Below are positions 31,647 to 39,914 of a stretch of 44,108 nucleotides of DNA, piece by piece. The DNA comes from Xanthobacteraceae bacterium. GTDB lineage: Bacteria > Pseudomonadota > Alphaproteobacteria > Rhizobiales > Xanthobacteraceae. The number at the start of each line of letters is the position of its first letter. Positions within the stretch are counted from its first letter, which is position 1. The notes beneath the pieces are model-generated. The model was given only the letters and a program-made list of their open reading frames with translations. It was not told the origin of the DNA and did no database searches. A program made the translations under genes and the position numbers. The DNA lies in contig JASHPU010000203.1 in assembly GCA_030037885.1 (NCBI GenBank), positions 1 through 44,108 on the forward strand. The letters run 5' to 3'.

Positions 31647-33047
31647 TCAGGCCGCGAGCGTGATCACGCACACGAGGCCTTCCTCACGCCAGTCGAAATC
31701 AATGTCGCCGTTGCACTGGCCGCACACCATGCGCTGCATCACGCGGGTGCCGAAGCCTTGCCGCCGCGGCGGCGCCACCGGCGGACCGCCCGTTTCGATC
31801 CACTGCAGCCGAAGTTGCCCGCCGGGTTGCAGCTGCCACTCGACTTTGACCCGCCCCCGCGGCGTCGACAGCGCGCCGTATTTAGCCGCATTGGTGCCCA
31901 GTTCGTGCAGGGCCATCGCCATGGCCTGCGCCGGATCCGGATCGAGCATCAGGCTTGGGCCTGAGATTTCGGCGCGGGCATCGCCGTTGCCGATATAGGG
32001 CGACAATTCGTCGGCCACCATCACTTGCACGTCGGCGCCGGCCCAGCGCGACTGCGCCAACAACGTGTGCGCTTTGGCCAAGGCCTGCAGGCGACCCTCG
32101 ATCGCGGCTTTCAGCTCGTCCGGCGTGTCGGCTTGGGTCAGGTGCACGGTGGCTTGCGCCAGTGCCAACAGATTCTTGGTGCGGTGCTCCGCCTCCCGGG
32201 CGAGCAGCGCAACCTGCTCCTCGCGCCGTTTCCGTTCGGTGATGTCGCGGGCGATCTTGGAAGCGCCGATGATCCTGCCGGATTCGTCGGTCACCGGCGA
32301 AACCGTCAGCGAGACATTGATCAGGCTGCCGTCCTTGCGCTGCCGCACGGTTTCAAAGTGATCGATCCGTTCGCCACGACGGATGCGCTGCAGAATGCCG
32401 GTTTCCTCATTCAGCCGATCGTGCGGAATGATGATCGTGATCGACTTGCCGACGACTTCCTCGGCAAAATAGCCGAACAGCCGCTCGGCCGCCTTGTTCC
32501 AGGTGGCGATGACGCCGTTGAGATCCTTGCTGACGATGGCGTCGTCGCTCGATTCCACGATGGACGCGAGCCGGTTCGCCACACGCTCGCTGCGCTGGCG
32601 CTCGCTCAGGTCGACCAACATGTTCACCGCGCCGACCATGGCGCCGGACGCATCGTAGAGCGGCGTTGGGAACGTCATGAACGGCACGCGGGTGCCGTCC
32701 GGCCGCTCGGCGATCGCCTCGCCGCCGCGCACGATGCGCTGCTCCTTCAGCGCCACCGCCATCGGGCACTGATCGTGTCGCATCGGCCTGCCGTCCGGCC
32801 AATAGAGCCGCCACGAACCGCACCACTGGTCGGTGTGGAGCGTCGGCCGGCACCCCCACAACGCCGCCGCCGCCTCATTGAAGTAGGTGATTTTCCCCTC
32901 GGCATCGGTGATGTAGACGGCCGCCGGCAGCCGATCGAGCACTTGGCCCGGCTCGATCGTGGGCGCGTGCACGACTGAGACGCGGTAAGGCAATCCTGCG
33001 CCCGCTGCTCCCGCAGCTTCAGCCAAGTTCGAACGGACTGTACTCAT
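31647..33047 (-). CDS. PAS-PAS HWE-family sensor histidine kinase
   Basis: 466 aa from ATG 33047, chosen because upstream residues are non-conserved and an EcfG promoter ends 44 bp before it. PAS1 is at ~35-145 (AAVYITDAEGKITYFNEAAA). PAS2 plus PAC is at ~155-275 (SSDDAIVSKDLNGVIATWNK; IIGASKIARDITERKRREE). The HWE/HisKA_2 core has His288 in EAEHRTKNLL, an N box HELGTNAAKYGAL at 381, and the W416-x-E418 motif (LQWIETGGPP). No membrane segment is visible, so it is soluble. HWE kinases commonly feed the PhyR-NepR-EcfG stress pathway in alphaproteobacteria. Confidence 0.93.
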   Translation of the reverse strand: MSTVRSNLAEAAGAAGAGLPYRVSVVHAPTIEPGQVLDRLPAAVYITDAEGKITYFNEAAAALWGCRPTLHTDQWCGSWRLYWPDGRPMRHDQCPMAVALKEQRIVRGGEAIAERPDGTRVPFMTFPTPLYDASGAMVGAVNMLVDLSERQRSERVANRLASIVESSDDAIVSKDLNGVIATWNKAAERLFGYFAEEVVGKSITIIIPHDRLNEETGILQRIRRGERIDHFETVRQRKDGSLINVSLTVSPVTDESGRIIGASKIARDITERKRREEQVALLAREAEHRTKNLLALAQATVHLTQADTPDELKAAIEGRLQALAKAHTLLAQSRWAGADVQVMVADELSPYIGNGDARAEISGPSLMLDPDPAQAMAMALHELGTNAAKYGALSTPRGRVKVEWQLQPGGQLRLQWIETGGPPVAPPRRQGFGTRVMQRMVCGQCNGDIDFDWREEGLVCVITLAA

Positions 33048-33090
33048 TTTGCTTGCGCACCCCTGCGGCCGCCTCGTATCCGGCAAACGA

Positions 33091-33115
33091 AACGCCCGCG
33101 GAACGCTTTGGTTCC
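33091..33115 (-). promoter_or_regulatory. EcfG-type (general stress) promoter of the HWE kinase gene
   Basis: On the minus strand: GGAAC (33115-33111), 16-nt spacer, CGTT (33094-33091). This matches the alphaproteobacterial EcfG consensus GGAAC-N16/17-CGTT. The -10 ends 43 bp before the chosen ATG. Confidence 0.75.
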
Positions 33116-33253
33116 GGGGCGTGTGCCCGCGCGGCGCTGGGTCGCGACCCGCTGCGTCTTTTGCGGAGCGACCCCAGCATCATGTCTGTCATTGTTCCCG
33201 CGCGGGAACAAGGGGTAGCGGCTTTCACCGGCAGCGCAGGCCGCCTCGCTGTC

Positions 33254-33757
33254 TCAGGCCGCCTTGCGGTTGACCTGGGCTTCGGCCATCGCGGTCAGCT
33301 TCTTCTCGGTCGCCTTTTCCTCGTCGAGATTTTGCTGCAACAGCCGCACGCAATCGTTGCGGCCGAGTTGGTTGGCCCAGGAGATCAAGGTGCCGTAGCG
33401 CGTGATCTCGTAATGCTCCACCGCTTGCGCCGCGGCGATGAGGGCGGCGTCCAGGACCGGCTTCTGTTCCACCTCGCCGGCGACGTCCTGTGCCTCTTCG
33501 ATGATGCCGTCGATCGCCGGGCAATCCACGCCCTGCGGCTGCTTGCCGGCCATTTGGAAGACTTGCTCGAGCCGCTTCACGTGGTTCTCGGTCTCGCGCA
33601 GATGGGTCTGGAAGCCCTGCTTGAGCTGTGGGTCGGTCGATTTCTCGATCATTTCCGGCAGCGCTTTCACGATCTGCTTTTCGGCATAGTAGATGTCGCG
33701 CAAGGTGTGCACGAACAGGTCGTCCATGTTTTTGATGTCCTTGGAGAAGAGTCCCAT
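33254..33757 (-). CDS. DUF892 ferritin-like protein (YciE/YciF family)
   Basis: 167 aa from ATG 33757 with GAAGGA upstream. The opening MGLFSKDIKNMDDLFVHTLR and DIYYAEKQIVKALPEM is the DUF892 signature. Carboxylate and His residues sit in a ferritin-like four-helix arrangement (ETENHVKRLE, AVEHYEITRYG). Family members are stress-induced and may bind a di-iron centre. Preceded by an EcfG-type promoter. The longer upstream frame is not protein-like. Confidence 0.92.
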   Translation of the reverse strand: MGLFSKDIKNMDDLFVHTLRDIYYAEKQIVKALPEMIEKSTDPQLKQGFQTHLRETENHVKRLEQVFQMAGKQPQGVDCPAIDGIIEEAQDVAGEVEQKPVLDAALIAAAQAVEHYEITRYGTLISWANQLGRNDCVRLLQQNLDEEKATEKKLTAMAEAQVNRKAA

Positions 33758-33820
33758 GTTCGATCCTTCATTCTTTCTGTGTGGAACGCCAGGTGTTCCG
33801 CGAGCCCGACTCTCGATTGC

Positions 33821-33846
33821 AACGTGCGAAACGCTCAAGGGGTTCC
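33821..33846 (-). promoter_or_regulatory. EcfG-type (general stress) promoter of the DUF892 gene
   Basis: On the minus strand: GGAAC (33846-33842), 17-nt spacer, CGTT (33824-33821), 63 bp before the DUF892 ATG. Exact consensus match in a gap that otherwise holds only the leader of the divergent MmgE/PrpD gene. Confidence 0.8.
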
Positions 33847-34013
33847 GAGCGGACCGGTGCGAGCGCCCGTTAATCGGTCGGCGTAGAGCAAGGCCGCGTC
33901 CGCCAGCACCGTCACCGGCCGAAACGTTGCAGCACCTTGACGGCGTCGGCGAAGTCACCATGCTGGCGCCGGGTTTTGCTCGCACGGCAGCGCGCCGCCC
34001 GACAGGAGATGCC

Positions 34014-35378
34014 ATGAGCTCGCTGACCTTTGAACTCGGCCGTTTCGTCGCCGATCTTGCCTTACGGCAAATTCCAGCGGAGGGGAGCGCCATCGCGCGC
34101 ACCGGCATTGCCGATTGTTTCGGAGTTCTGGTCGCCGGCGCGCGCGATCCGGAAATTGCGCTGGTCGATCGCGAACTGGGCAGCGGCGCCGCTGCCGGAG
34201 CGGCGGCAGCCTCGCTTATCCCGTCAGGCGCGCGGCGCAGCGTCGAAGGCGCCGCCTTGGTCAACGGCGTTGCCGCCCACGTGCTCGATTATGACGACGT
34301 CAGTCTCGACGGCCACCCGAGCGCCGTGCTGGTGCCGGCGATTCTCGCCCAGGGCGAAACCGGCGGTTCGAGCGGCGCCGAGATGCTCACGGCCTACGTC
34401 GCCGGCTTCGAAGTCTGGGCGGAACTCTTGGCGCGCGAGCCGACGCCGCTGCATCGCAAGGGCTGGCATCCGAGCGCCGTGCTCGGCACCATTGCGGCCG
34501 CAGCCGCGTGCGCCAAGCTGCGCGGCCTCGATGAGCGCGGCGCCGCAACCGCGATGGCGATCGCGGCGTCGATGGCGTCCGGCCTCGTCGCCAATTTCGG
34601 AACGATGACAAAATCCTTTCAGGTCGGCCGCGCCGCGCAGTCCGGAGCGATTGCGGCGCGGCTGGCGCAGGCCGGGCTGACCGCTTCGCTCGACGCGCTC
34701 GAGCATCCGTCCGGGCTGCTTGCAGCGCTATCGCCGGACGGCAAGGCCGAGCGCGACCGGCCGTTCGATGCCGCGCGCAAACAGTGGCATATCGTCAGCG
34801 AAGGCCTCAACATCAAACGCTACCCGATCTGCTACGCGACGCATCGCTCGATCGACGCGGCGCTCGGCCTGGTCGAGCGCCACGATCTGTCGCCCGACAA
34901 GGTCGAACGCATTCATGTCTCGACCGGCAAGACGCAGCTCGTCATGCTGCGCAACGCCCGGCCGCAGACCGGACTCGAAGCGAAATTTTCCATGCAGTTC
35001 GCCATGGCCGCGGCGCTGGTGGCGCGCAAAGTCGGGCTTGCGGAACTGACCGACGCGTTCGTGCGGCGTCCCGACGTGCAGGCGATCTTCCCGCGCGTTT
35101 CATTCACGACCACCGACGCAACCATGGCGGGCCCCGCCTTCGCCCCCGCCGACGCGGTGGAAATCACCACCACGTCCGGCGCGACGCTGACGAGCGGGCC
35201 GGTCGAATACGCCAAGGGCAGCCATCAGTCTCCGCTTTCGCACGAGGAGCTATGGACCAAGTTCGCCGACTGTCTCGGTGCGGATTATTCAGAGCCGAGG
35301 AAATCGTCGGCATTCGAAAATCTGCTGATCTTCGACCGGCTCAACGGCGCTGCGGATTTGGCATTGCAAAGGCAATAG
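34014..35378 (+). CDS. MmgE/PrpD family protein
   Basis: 454 aa from ATG 34014 with AGGAGA upstream. Family features are GIADCFGVLVAGARDPE, VNGVAAHVLDYDDVSLDGHPS (substrate-site region), GWHPSAVLGTIAAAAA, MTKSFQVGRAAQSG and KRYPICYATHRSIDAA. The family contains 2-methylcitrate dehydratase, aconitate-type and cis-aconitate decarboxylase enzymes. No prpB/prpC neighbours are present, so propionate catabolism is not supported and the substrate is open. Convergent with the alpha/beta hydrolase 71 bp on. Confidence 0.9.
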   Translation: MSSLTFELGRFVADLALRQIPAEGSAIARTGIADCFGVLVAGARDPEIALVDRELGSGAAAGAAAASLIPSGARRSVEGAALVNGVAAHVLDYDDVSLDGHPSAVLVPAILAQGETGGSSGAEMLTAYVAGFEVWAELLAREPTPLHRKGWHPSAVLGTIAAAAACAKLRGLDERGAATAMAIAASMASGLVANFGTMTKSFQVGRAAQSGAIAARLAQAGLTASLDALEHPSGLLAALSPDGKAERDRPFDAARKQWHIVSEGLNIKRYPICYATHRSIDAALGLVERHDLSPDKVERIHVSTGKTQLVMLRNARPQTGLEAKFSMQFAMAAALVARKVGLAELTDAFVRRPDVQAIFPRVSFTTTDATMAGPAFAPADAVEITTTSGATLTSGPVEYAKGSHQSPLSHEELWTKFADCLGADYSEPRKSSAFENLLIFDRLNGAADLALQRQ

Positions 35379-35449
35379 GACACGCCGCCGCGGGATGAAT
35401 CTGCCGCCGGCCGACCCCGCCAAGCTATGATCGGCTCAGGTCGTGCGCC

Positions 35450-36256
35450 TCAACCCGCATGCCGTCTCAGAAAGCCCAAGGTCTTTTCATTGAACTCGGC
35501 TACGTTTTCGTACAGGGCGGCGTGCGCGCAGCCTTCGAAGATGAAAAACTCGCTGCCGGCTATTCCGTTCTTGAGGGCGTCGGCAAAACGCAACGACGTA
35601 ACAGCGTCGTGGCGGCCGAAAGTAATTTGGGTCGGCGCCTTGATGCGCGGAAGCTGCGAGGCCGCGTCGTGGGCGATGACGGCACCGGACTGGCGCATGA
35701 ATGCATCGAGCGGCTGCTTCGGGCGGCTGCGCACAAAGGCCGCGAGCTGCTCGATGTAGTCGGGCTTGGCGGCGTAAAGTTCCGGCGTGAAGCAGTACGG
35801 GAAGATGCCCTGGATGATCATTTCCTGGACGCTGTCCAGCGCCTTGGCGATGCTGCGCCAGCCTTCGACCACCACCTTGAGAAAGGGATCGCTCTTCGGC
35901 CAGACGCTGTGCAGCGACAGCGACTTGACCCGCTGCGGATATTTGCCGGCCAGCCACAGCCCGGTTGCCGCACCGAGCGACACGCCGCTCACATGGGCGC
36001 GCTCGATGCCGATCCCGTGCATGAATGCGGCCACGTCGTCGGCGAATAGCTCGATCGAATAGGCGCCGTCCGGTTTGTCGGTTTCGCCGGCGCCGCGCGG
36101 ATCAAGCGAGATGCAGGTGAAATGCTTTGCATATTCGGCAACCTGAAAGGCGTAGCAGGCATTGTCGGCGGCGAGATAAGGGATAAGGACGAGCGGCTCT
36201 CCCGCGCCTTGCTGCTCATAATTGATTGAGATGCCGTTTGCCTTGATCTTCGGCAT
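35450..36256 (-). CDS. Alpha/beta-fold hydrolase
   Basis: 268 aa. Catalytic triad candidates are Ser93 in GVSLGA, Asp217 in FGRHDAV and His245 in GCAHAALYE. The opening KANGISINYEQQGAGEPLVL is typical of esterase/lactonase-like members such as 3-oxoadipate enol-lactonase relatives. LDPRGAGETDKP is the region following strand 4. No signal peptide. Substrate unknown; GGGAGG lies upstream of the ATG at 36256. Confidence 0.92.
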   Translation of the reverse strand: MPKIKANGISINYEQQGAGEPLVLIPYLAADNACYAFQVAEYAKHFTCISLDPRGAGETDKPDGAYSIELFADDVAAFMHGIGIERAHVSGVSLGAATGLWLAGKYPQRVKSLSLHSVWPKSDPFLKVVVEGWRSIAKALDSVQEMIIQGIFPYCFTPELYAAKPDYIEQLAAFVRSRPKQPLDAFMRQSGAVIAHDAASQLPRIKAPTQITFGRHDAVTSLRFADALKNGIAGSEFFIFEGCAHAALYENVAEFNEKTLGFLRRHAG

Positions 36257-36752
36257 TGAAAACCTCCCTGGCTGCTCTTGGCCCTGACCTCAGACTGTAC
36301 TGGCCTCGTCGATGCCCGCCGCCGCTGACCATGATGATAGCGGCCTAAGTCTCCGCTGCATAGAACAAGAAGGCGGCGGCGCCAAGAATCCGGTTGCCGC
36401 GTGTGGCTGCGCCTGCAGGGCCGAGCCAAACGCGTGAGGCGGCCTGTTGCGGCACAACAAGCCCGGGGTTCGCGGGCGACGAGGTCCCGCATAGCGGACG
36501 GATTCGCGAGTCGTATGAAGGCGCGGAAACACCATACGAAATGAAAAGGCGAAGTCCGAGCGCCTCATCGAGAGTAGGTTTGTCGACTCGTCGCACTGAG
36601 CCCACGTCAGGACGCAGGCAGAGCAAACGAACGTTGAAAACTTGTTGATAAGATGGGAAGCGTTCACAAGAGCCGCGAAGCGGTCACATTTGCATCAGGA
36701 TATGCGCAAGTGGAGGCCGGTTTGGCACGCAGGATAATCCAAAGGTGGTTCC
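36257..36752. other. Gene-poor gap with one inverted repeat
   Basis: No supported gene. Short open frames on both strands lack ribosome sites and read as low-complexity. An inverted repeat, TCGTATG (36511-36517) / CATACGA (36533-36539), lies inside a stretch of lower GC that differs from the flanking coding DNA. Possibly decayed mobile or structured-RNA DNA; not assignable. Confidence 0.5.
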
Positions 36753-37076
36753 ATGAGCATCACCAAGCGAGATGATACTGCTGCGATCGACCAATCAATG
36801 GGGGAAATCACGGCCGACAGCATCCGCATTCTCATGCGGGACATGTCAGCGCCCACAACGCGCGAAATTGGCAGTCTCATTGCGGACCTTGAGATCCTAC
36901 GCGACAGGTTGCTGGCGGATGGCAGTCGGTTTGAGCGCGGCATCCTGGAGCATGCGGCATTGGGCCAATCGGTCATACGACTTGCCAACATCGCGTCCAA
37001 AAGCATGGTTGATCTGAAAAAGGCTGCGCCTATGCCTAGCGATGCGGCACCTCCGATCGCTGATAGAACGAATTGA
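36753..37076 (+). CDS. Small helical hypothetical protein
   Basis: 107 aa with AAGGTGG upstream of ATG 36753. The central part (TREIGSLIADLEILRDRLLA, DGSRFERGILEHAALGQSV) is predicted amphipathic helix, probably coiled coil, with no membrane segment. Short proteins of this look occur in Bradyrhizobium-like genomes (recollection). Function unknown. Confidence 0.6.
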   Translation: MSITKRDDTAAIDQSMGEITADSIRILMRDMSAPTTREIGSLIADLEILRDRLLADGSRFERGILEHAALGQSVIRLANIASKSMVDLKKAAPMPSDAAPPIADRTN

Positions 37077-37225
37077 TTTGCACCAGCCGATCGGTGCGGA
37101 TAGCTGTAATTGTGCGGGCTGGCATTCGCGCCAGTTGCGGATTTTCGAATTCTTGCAGCCGCCGTCACCCGCCTTCATGCGTCTGCGGCGGATGGCACCG
37201 CGTTCGGCCGGTTCATAGCTGCCGG

Positions 37226-37525
37226 CTACCCGTGGTCGGGCTCGCCGAACACTTGCTTGGTGGCGACGGCCTGCTCGTAGCAGCTACAGGGTATGGCGCT
37301 GGTACGGGCCGACCGACTTTTGCCGCTCGTCCGAACGTCGTGCAGCAGCTTGCCGCCCTTGAGTACCAGGAAGCCTAAGCCATTCGCGTCATTGGGGTCT
37401 TGCCAGACGCCGATGACAATGTGGTTTTCCTCAAAGATACGCTTGATCGGCCCGGTCGTGCCATCGATCGCCTTGCGGTTGGCGTCAGCGATCGTAGCGA
37501 GCTTGCTCTTGAGTTGTTCGTGCAT
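37226..37525 (-). CDS. Small hypothetical protein
   Basis: 99 aa from ATG 37525, chosen because GGGAG lies 6 nt upstream; an ATG at 37588 would add a less plausible extension. The sequence opens MHEQLKSKLATIADANRKAI and contains a beta-rich middle (NHIVIGVWQDPNDANGLGFL). The C-terminal part has one CSC. No signal peptide or membrane helix. No family recognised. Confidence 0.55.
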   Translation of the reverse strand: MHEQLKSKLATIADANRKAIDGTTGPIKRIFEENHIVIGVWQDPNDANGLGFLVLKGGKLLHDVRTSGKSRSARTSAIPCSCYEQAVATKQVFGEPDHG

Positions 37526-37874
37526 GTCGGGCTCCCGTGCGTGCCCGCACTCTGAATGCGATCCTTGCACGCGCGCGATTACTGTCAACGAAAGCCGGAG
37601 GGTTACCCACGATCATCACCGTCGCGCAGCGTCACGTTTTTTTGAAATTTTGTCGGGTAGCGATCAGTCGCGATGTGCCGCGCGCTCCAGCAGGCCAGAT
37701 AGGATGCCTTCGGTGTCACGAAGGTCCATGCGGCGAAATTTTCAAGTTCAAAACCACGGTCGGCCCTCGTGATGCCGTGTCGTCGAGCGCATCTTGATTC
37801 GCCTTGTCGGAATCCGAGTCGGCAGCCGCCGGCTTAACCGCCGCAACCGCACTTGGGAGATTGGGGAAATTGCA
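37526..37874. other. Intergenic gap, nothing recognised
   Basis: 349 bp between divergent hypothetical genes. Contains a T-run (TTTTTTTGAAATTTTG, about 37637-37652) without a preceding stem and no supported ORF. It must hold the promoters of both neighbours. Confidence 0.5.
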
Positions 37875-38834
37875 ATGGCTGACGGCAACTCTGTTGCGAG
37901 CATCGTCGAGCTGAAACCGCCGGCGAAGGACCGCGCACCGGCGCGACAGCGCAATCGAGGCCGCAAAAAGCAACCCACGGCCAAAGCAGACGTGGCGCCG
38001 GCGAACGCGCCGGGCGTTATTCCACTGATGACGCAGAGCGTTGCGCCGGCCTCGCATCGCCGGCAGATTTTTAACGATTCGCAGGCGGTGGACAGATCAT
38101 CACGGCTCGGTGCGATGTTGCTGCTCATCACCCTTGCGGTCGCGGTACTCGGCATTGGCATCAATGCGCAAACCGGGTGGCGCTTCGGCACGACGCTGGT
38201 ATCGGCCGCAACATTCGCCGGCGTGTCCATAGCGGCCGACGTGCTTGCCATCGCGTTGCCGACTGTGGCCGTGGCCTTGTGGTTGCGCTCGCGCTGGGCG
38301 CTCGCGTCGGCGGCCTGGGCCACCTGGGCGTTGTCGCTCGCCTTGGCCGTGCTCGCCTCGATCGGCTTCGTCAACCGGCACGTCGGCGACGCCGCCGCGG
38401 CGCGCCAAGCCGTGCTGGGGACTGCGGCCGCGCTGACAGCGCAGCGCGACGCCGCGATCACGACGGCGAAGCAAGCCGTTGCCGCGGCCGCGGAGTCGCG
38501 GCAGGCCGAATGCACGATTCGCGGTCCGCGCTGCCGGGCTTTGGAGCAGGAGGAACAGGCGAGGCTCAGTGAACTTTCCGCCGCGCTGGCGCTGCCCCCG
38601 CCGCCCGCTCCACGTGTCGCGGAGGCCGACCCGCAACTCGCGGGCGCGTTGCGGTTGGCGAGCTGGGCCGGATTCCACGCCACGGCGGACGATCTCAGCA
38701 ACTTGCGTCTTGCGTTAATGGCGCTGCTGCCGAACTTGGCCGGGCTTGTGCTCTGCTTCGGCGTGGCATTGCGTCGGAGCCCTTCGCCGCCAATCGGCAC
38801 GCAGCCGTCAGCTCATGGTGCCGCACCGCAGTGA
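37875..38834 (+). CDS. Hypothetical integral membrane protein with basic N-terminal tail
   Basis: 319 aa from ATG 37875. Residues 1-75 are polar, with a very basic stretch RAPARQRNRGRKKQ. TM segments are at ~78-98, ~108-137, ~147-166 and ~279-300. Between TM3 and TM4 is an Ala/Glu-rich coiled-coil-like loop (~170-240) with Cys213 and Cys220 in a TIRGPRCRALEQEE context. Proteins with this three-helix block plus soluble loop are found near integrative or phage-like regions in Hyphomicrobiales, from memory. Function unknown. Confidence 0.65.
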   Translation: MADGNSVASIVELKPPAKDRAPARQRNRGRKKQPTAKADVAPANAPGVIPLMTQSVAPASHRRQIFNDSQAVDRSSRLGAMLLLITLAVAVLGIGINAQTGWRFGTTLVSAATFAGVSIAADVLAIALPTVAVALWLRSRWALASAAWATWALSLALAVLASIGFVNRHVGDAAAARQAVLGTAAALTAQRDAAITTAKQAVAAAAESRQAECTIRGPRCRALEQEEQARLSELSAALALPPPPAPRVAEADPQLAGALRLASWAGFHATADDLSNLRLALMALLPNLAGLVLCFGVALRRSPSPPIGTQPSAHGAAPQ

Positions 38835-38858
38835 AGCTCGCGGCAGTGCGTTGTTGAC

Positions 38859-38886
38859 GCTCATAGCTCATAGCTCATAGCGCATC
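38859..38886. repeat. Short heptad tandem repeat GCTCATA
   Basis: Three exact GCTCATA units (38859-38879) and a degenerate fourth (GCGCATC), shortly after the membrane-protein gene. Intergenic 38835-39151 otherwise shows nothing. Confidence 0.75.
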
Positions 38887-39151
38887 GCTCACGTCGCGCG
38901 AGGGACGTCTTGAGTCCAAAATGCGTTTCATAGCGGACATAACTGCAATTGATCTGTGATGACTCGCATTGATGCCGCGGTTTGTCCGTAATTTGGCCGC
39001 GCCGTTGCGTTTGCATCGCGCTCGGGATTCGGGGGGACCGGTCCCGGCAGCTTGGGCCGAGCGGAGTAAACTCTCGGTCCAAGTCGCCGCGACCGCAACG
39101 ATGGCCGACCACGGCCGGCGATGATTCTCCTCGGGCACAGCGGAGGCCGCC

Positions 39152-39256
39152 GTGGATACACGTTATTGGCTCCGAATAGAATGGCGCGCGTTGTTGGCTT
39201 GGACAGTCGTGATTGCGGCCATTAGCACGTTGACAATATTGGCGGGCGGCCGCTAG
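39152..39256 (+). CDS. 34-aa putative single-span membrane peptide
   Basis: GTG 39152 has GGAGG 5 nt upstream. It encodes a charged start (VDTRYWLRIEWRA) and one hydrophobic helix (LLAWTVVIAAISTLTILAGG), ending R-stop. The good ribosome site and clean topology support it; no homologue recognised. Confidence 0.45.
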   Translation: MDTRYWLRIEWRALLAWTVVIAAISTLTILAGGR

Positions 39257-39332
39257 GCGCGTCGCGCTCTGCTCACAGCTTTCGCAAGCAAATGCCGCAG
39301 CCGATTGCAGCGCCACGAATCTTTGCCGAGGA

Positions 39333-39524
39333 ATGAAAAAGCGGATGCCGGCAGCGCCACGGGGAAAAACCGAGACCGAGCGCGCGATCGATTGCATCGC
39401 GCGCGTCCTTGAGGATTGCGAAAGGCTCAAGAGGAATATGAGCAAAACCGTCACATCGTCTCCTGCCGTGAAACAGCGCGAGAGGCAATCCGCAAAAGCC
39501 GCAGGGCGCATCGGCAAAAAATAG
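39333..39524 (+). CDS. Small basic hypothetical protein
   Basis: 63 aa, starting MKKRMPAAPRGKTETERAID. Lys/Arg-rich with one central helix (IARVLEDCERLKRNM). GAGGA lies directly before the ATG, closer than ideal. No family recognised; may be spurious. Confidence 0.35.
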   Translation: MKKRMPAAPRGKTETERAIDCIARVLEDCERLKRNMSKTVTSSPAVKQRERQSAKAAGRIGKK

Positions 39525-39578
39525 GGCAAAAGACGCGGCCAAAAAGTCAAAGCCGACAGTCTGAATGCGAAGCTATGA

Positions 39579-39914
39579 ATTGCCGACGCCGAGCGGCGCG
39601 ACCACGTCGCCTATCATCTCGAGACCGGCCTTGTACCGCCGGGTTATCGCAAGTCGCTGGCGACGCGGATCGTCAGCCATGGGCTCAAAGCCAATCGGGC
39701 GACGCTCGAAACGGCGGCAAAATATTCCAACCAGCAAGGCTTGCCGCAACGGATCATGACGATGGACCAATTGTTCGCGCCGAACAATCTGGTTCGTAAC
39801 ACCGCGAAGTCGGCACGGCCTTATCATTCCAGCGGCTTTGCCACATTTGCGCGCCGCGCCGGTCCCATGCTTCCTGGTGGTGTCCGTGATTCGCACGCCG
39901 CCGGCCGGCCATGA
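39579..39914 (+). pseudogene. Frame-broken hypothetical gene overlapping the helicase start
   Basis: This frame is open for 111 codons from ATT 39579 and ends TGA at 39912-39914, overlapping the helicase ATG as ATGA. Its first ~70 codons read like real protein (AERRDHVAYHLETGLVPPGY, KSLATRIVSHGLKANRATLE, QRIMTMDQLFAP), unlike the other frames. There is no ATG, GTG or TTG before the protein-like part. An ATG at 39575-39577 lies just one base out of frame (ATG-A-ATT), suggesting a single frameshift at the start, a sequencing error or ATT initiation. Identity unknown. Confidence 0.4.

Noticed and set aside
33693-34013. N-terminal extension of the MmgE/PrpD protein
   Set aside because: Family homology starts at ATG 34014 with a ribosome site; the upstream frame overlaps the divergent DUF892 gene and its promoter.
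36511-36539. Group II intron domain V
   Set aside because: Stem and loop superficially resemble domain V, but the catalytic AGC triad and the rest of an intron are not seen.
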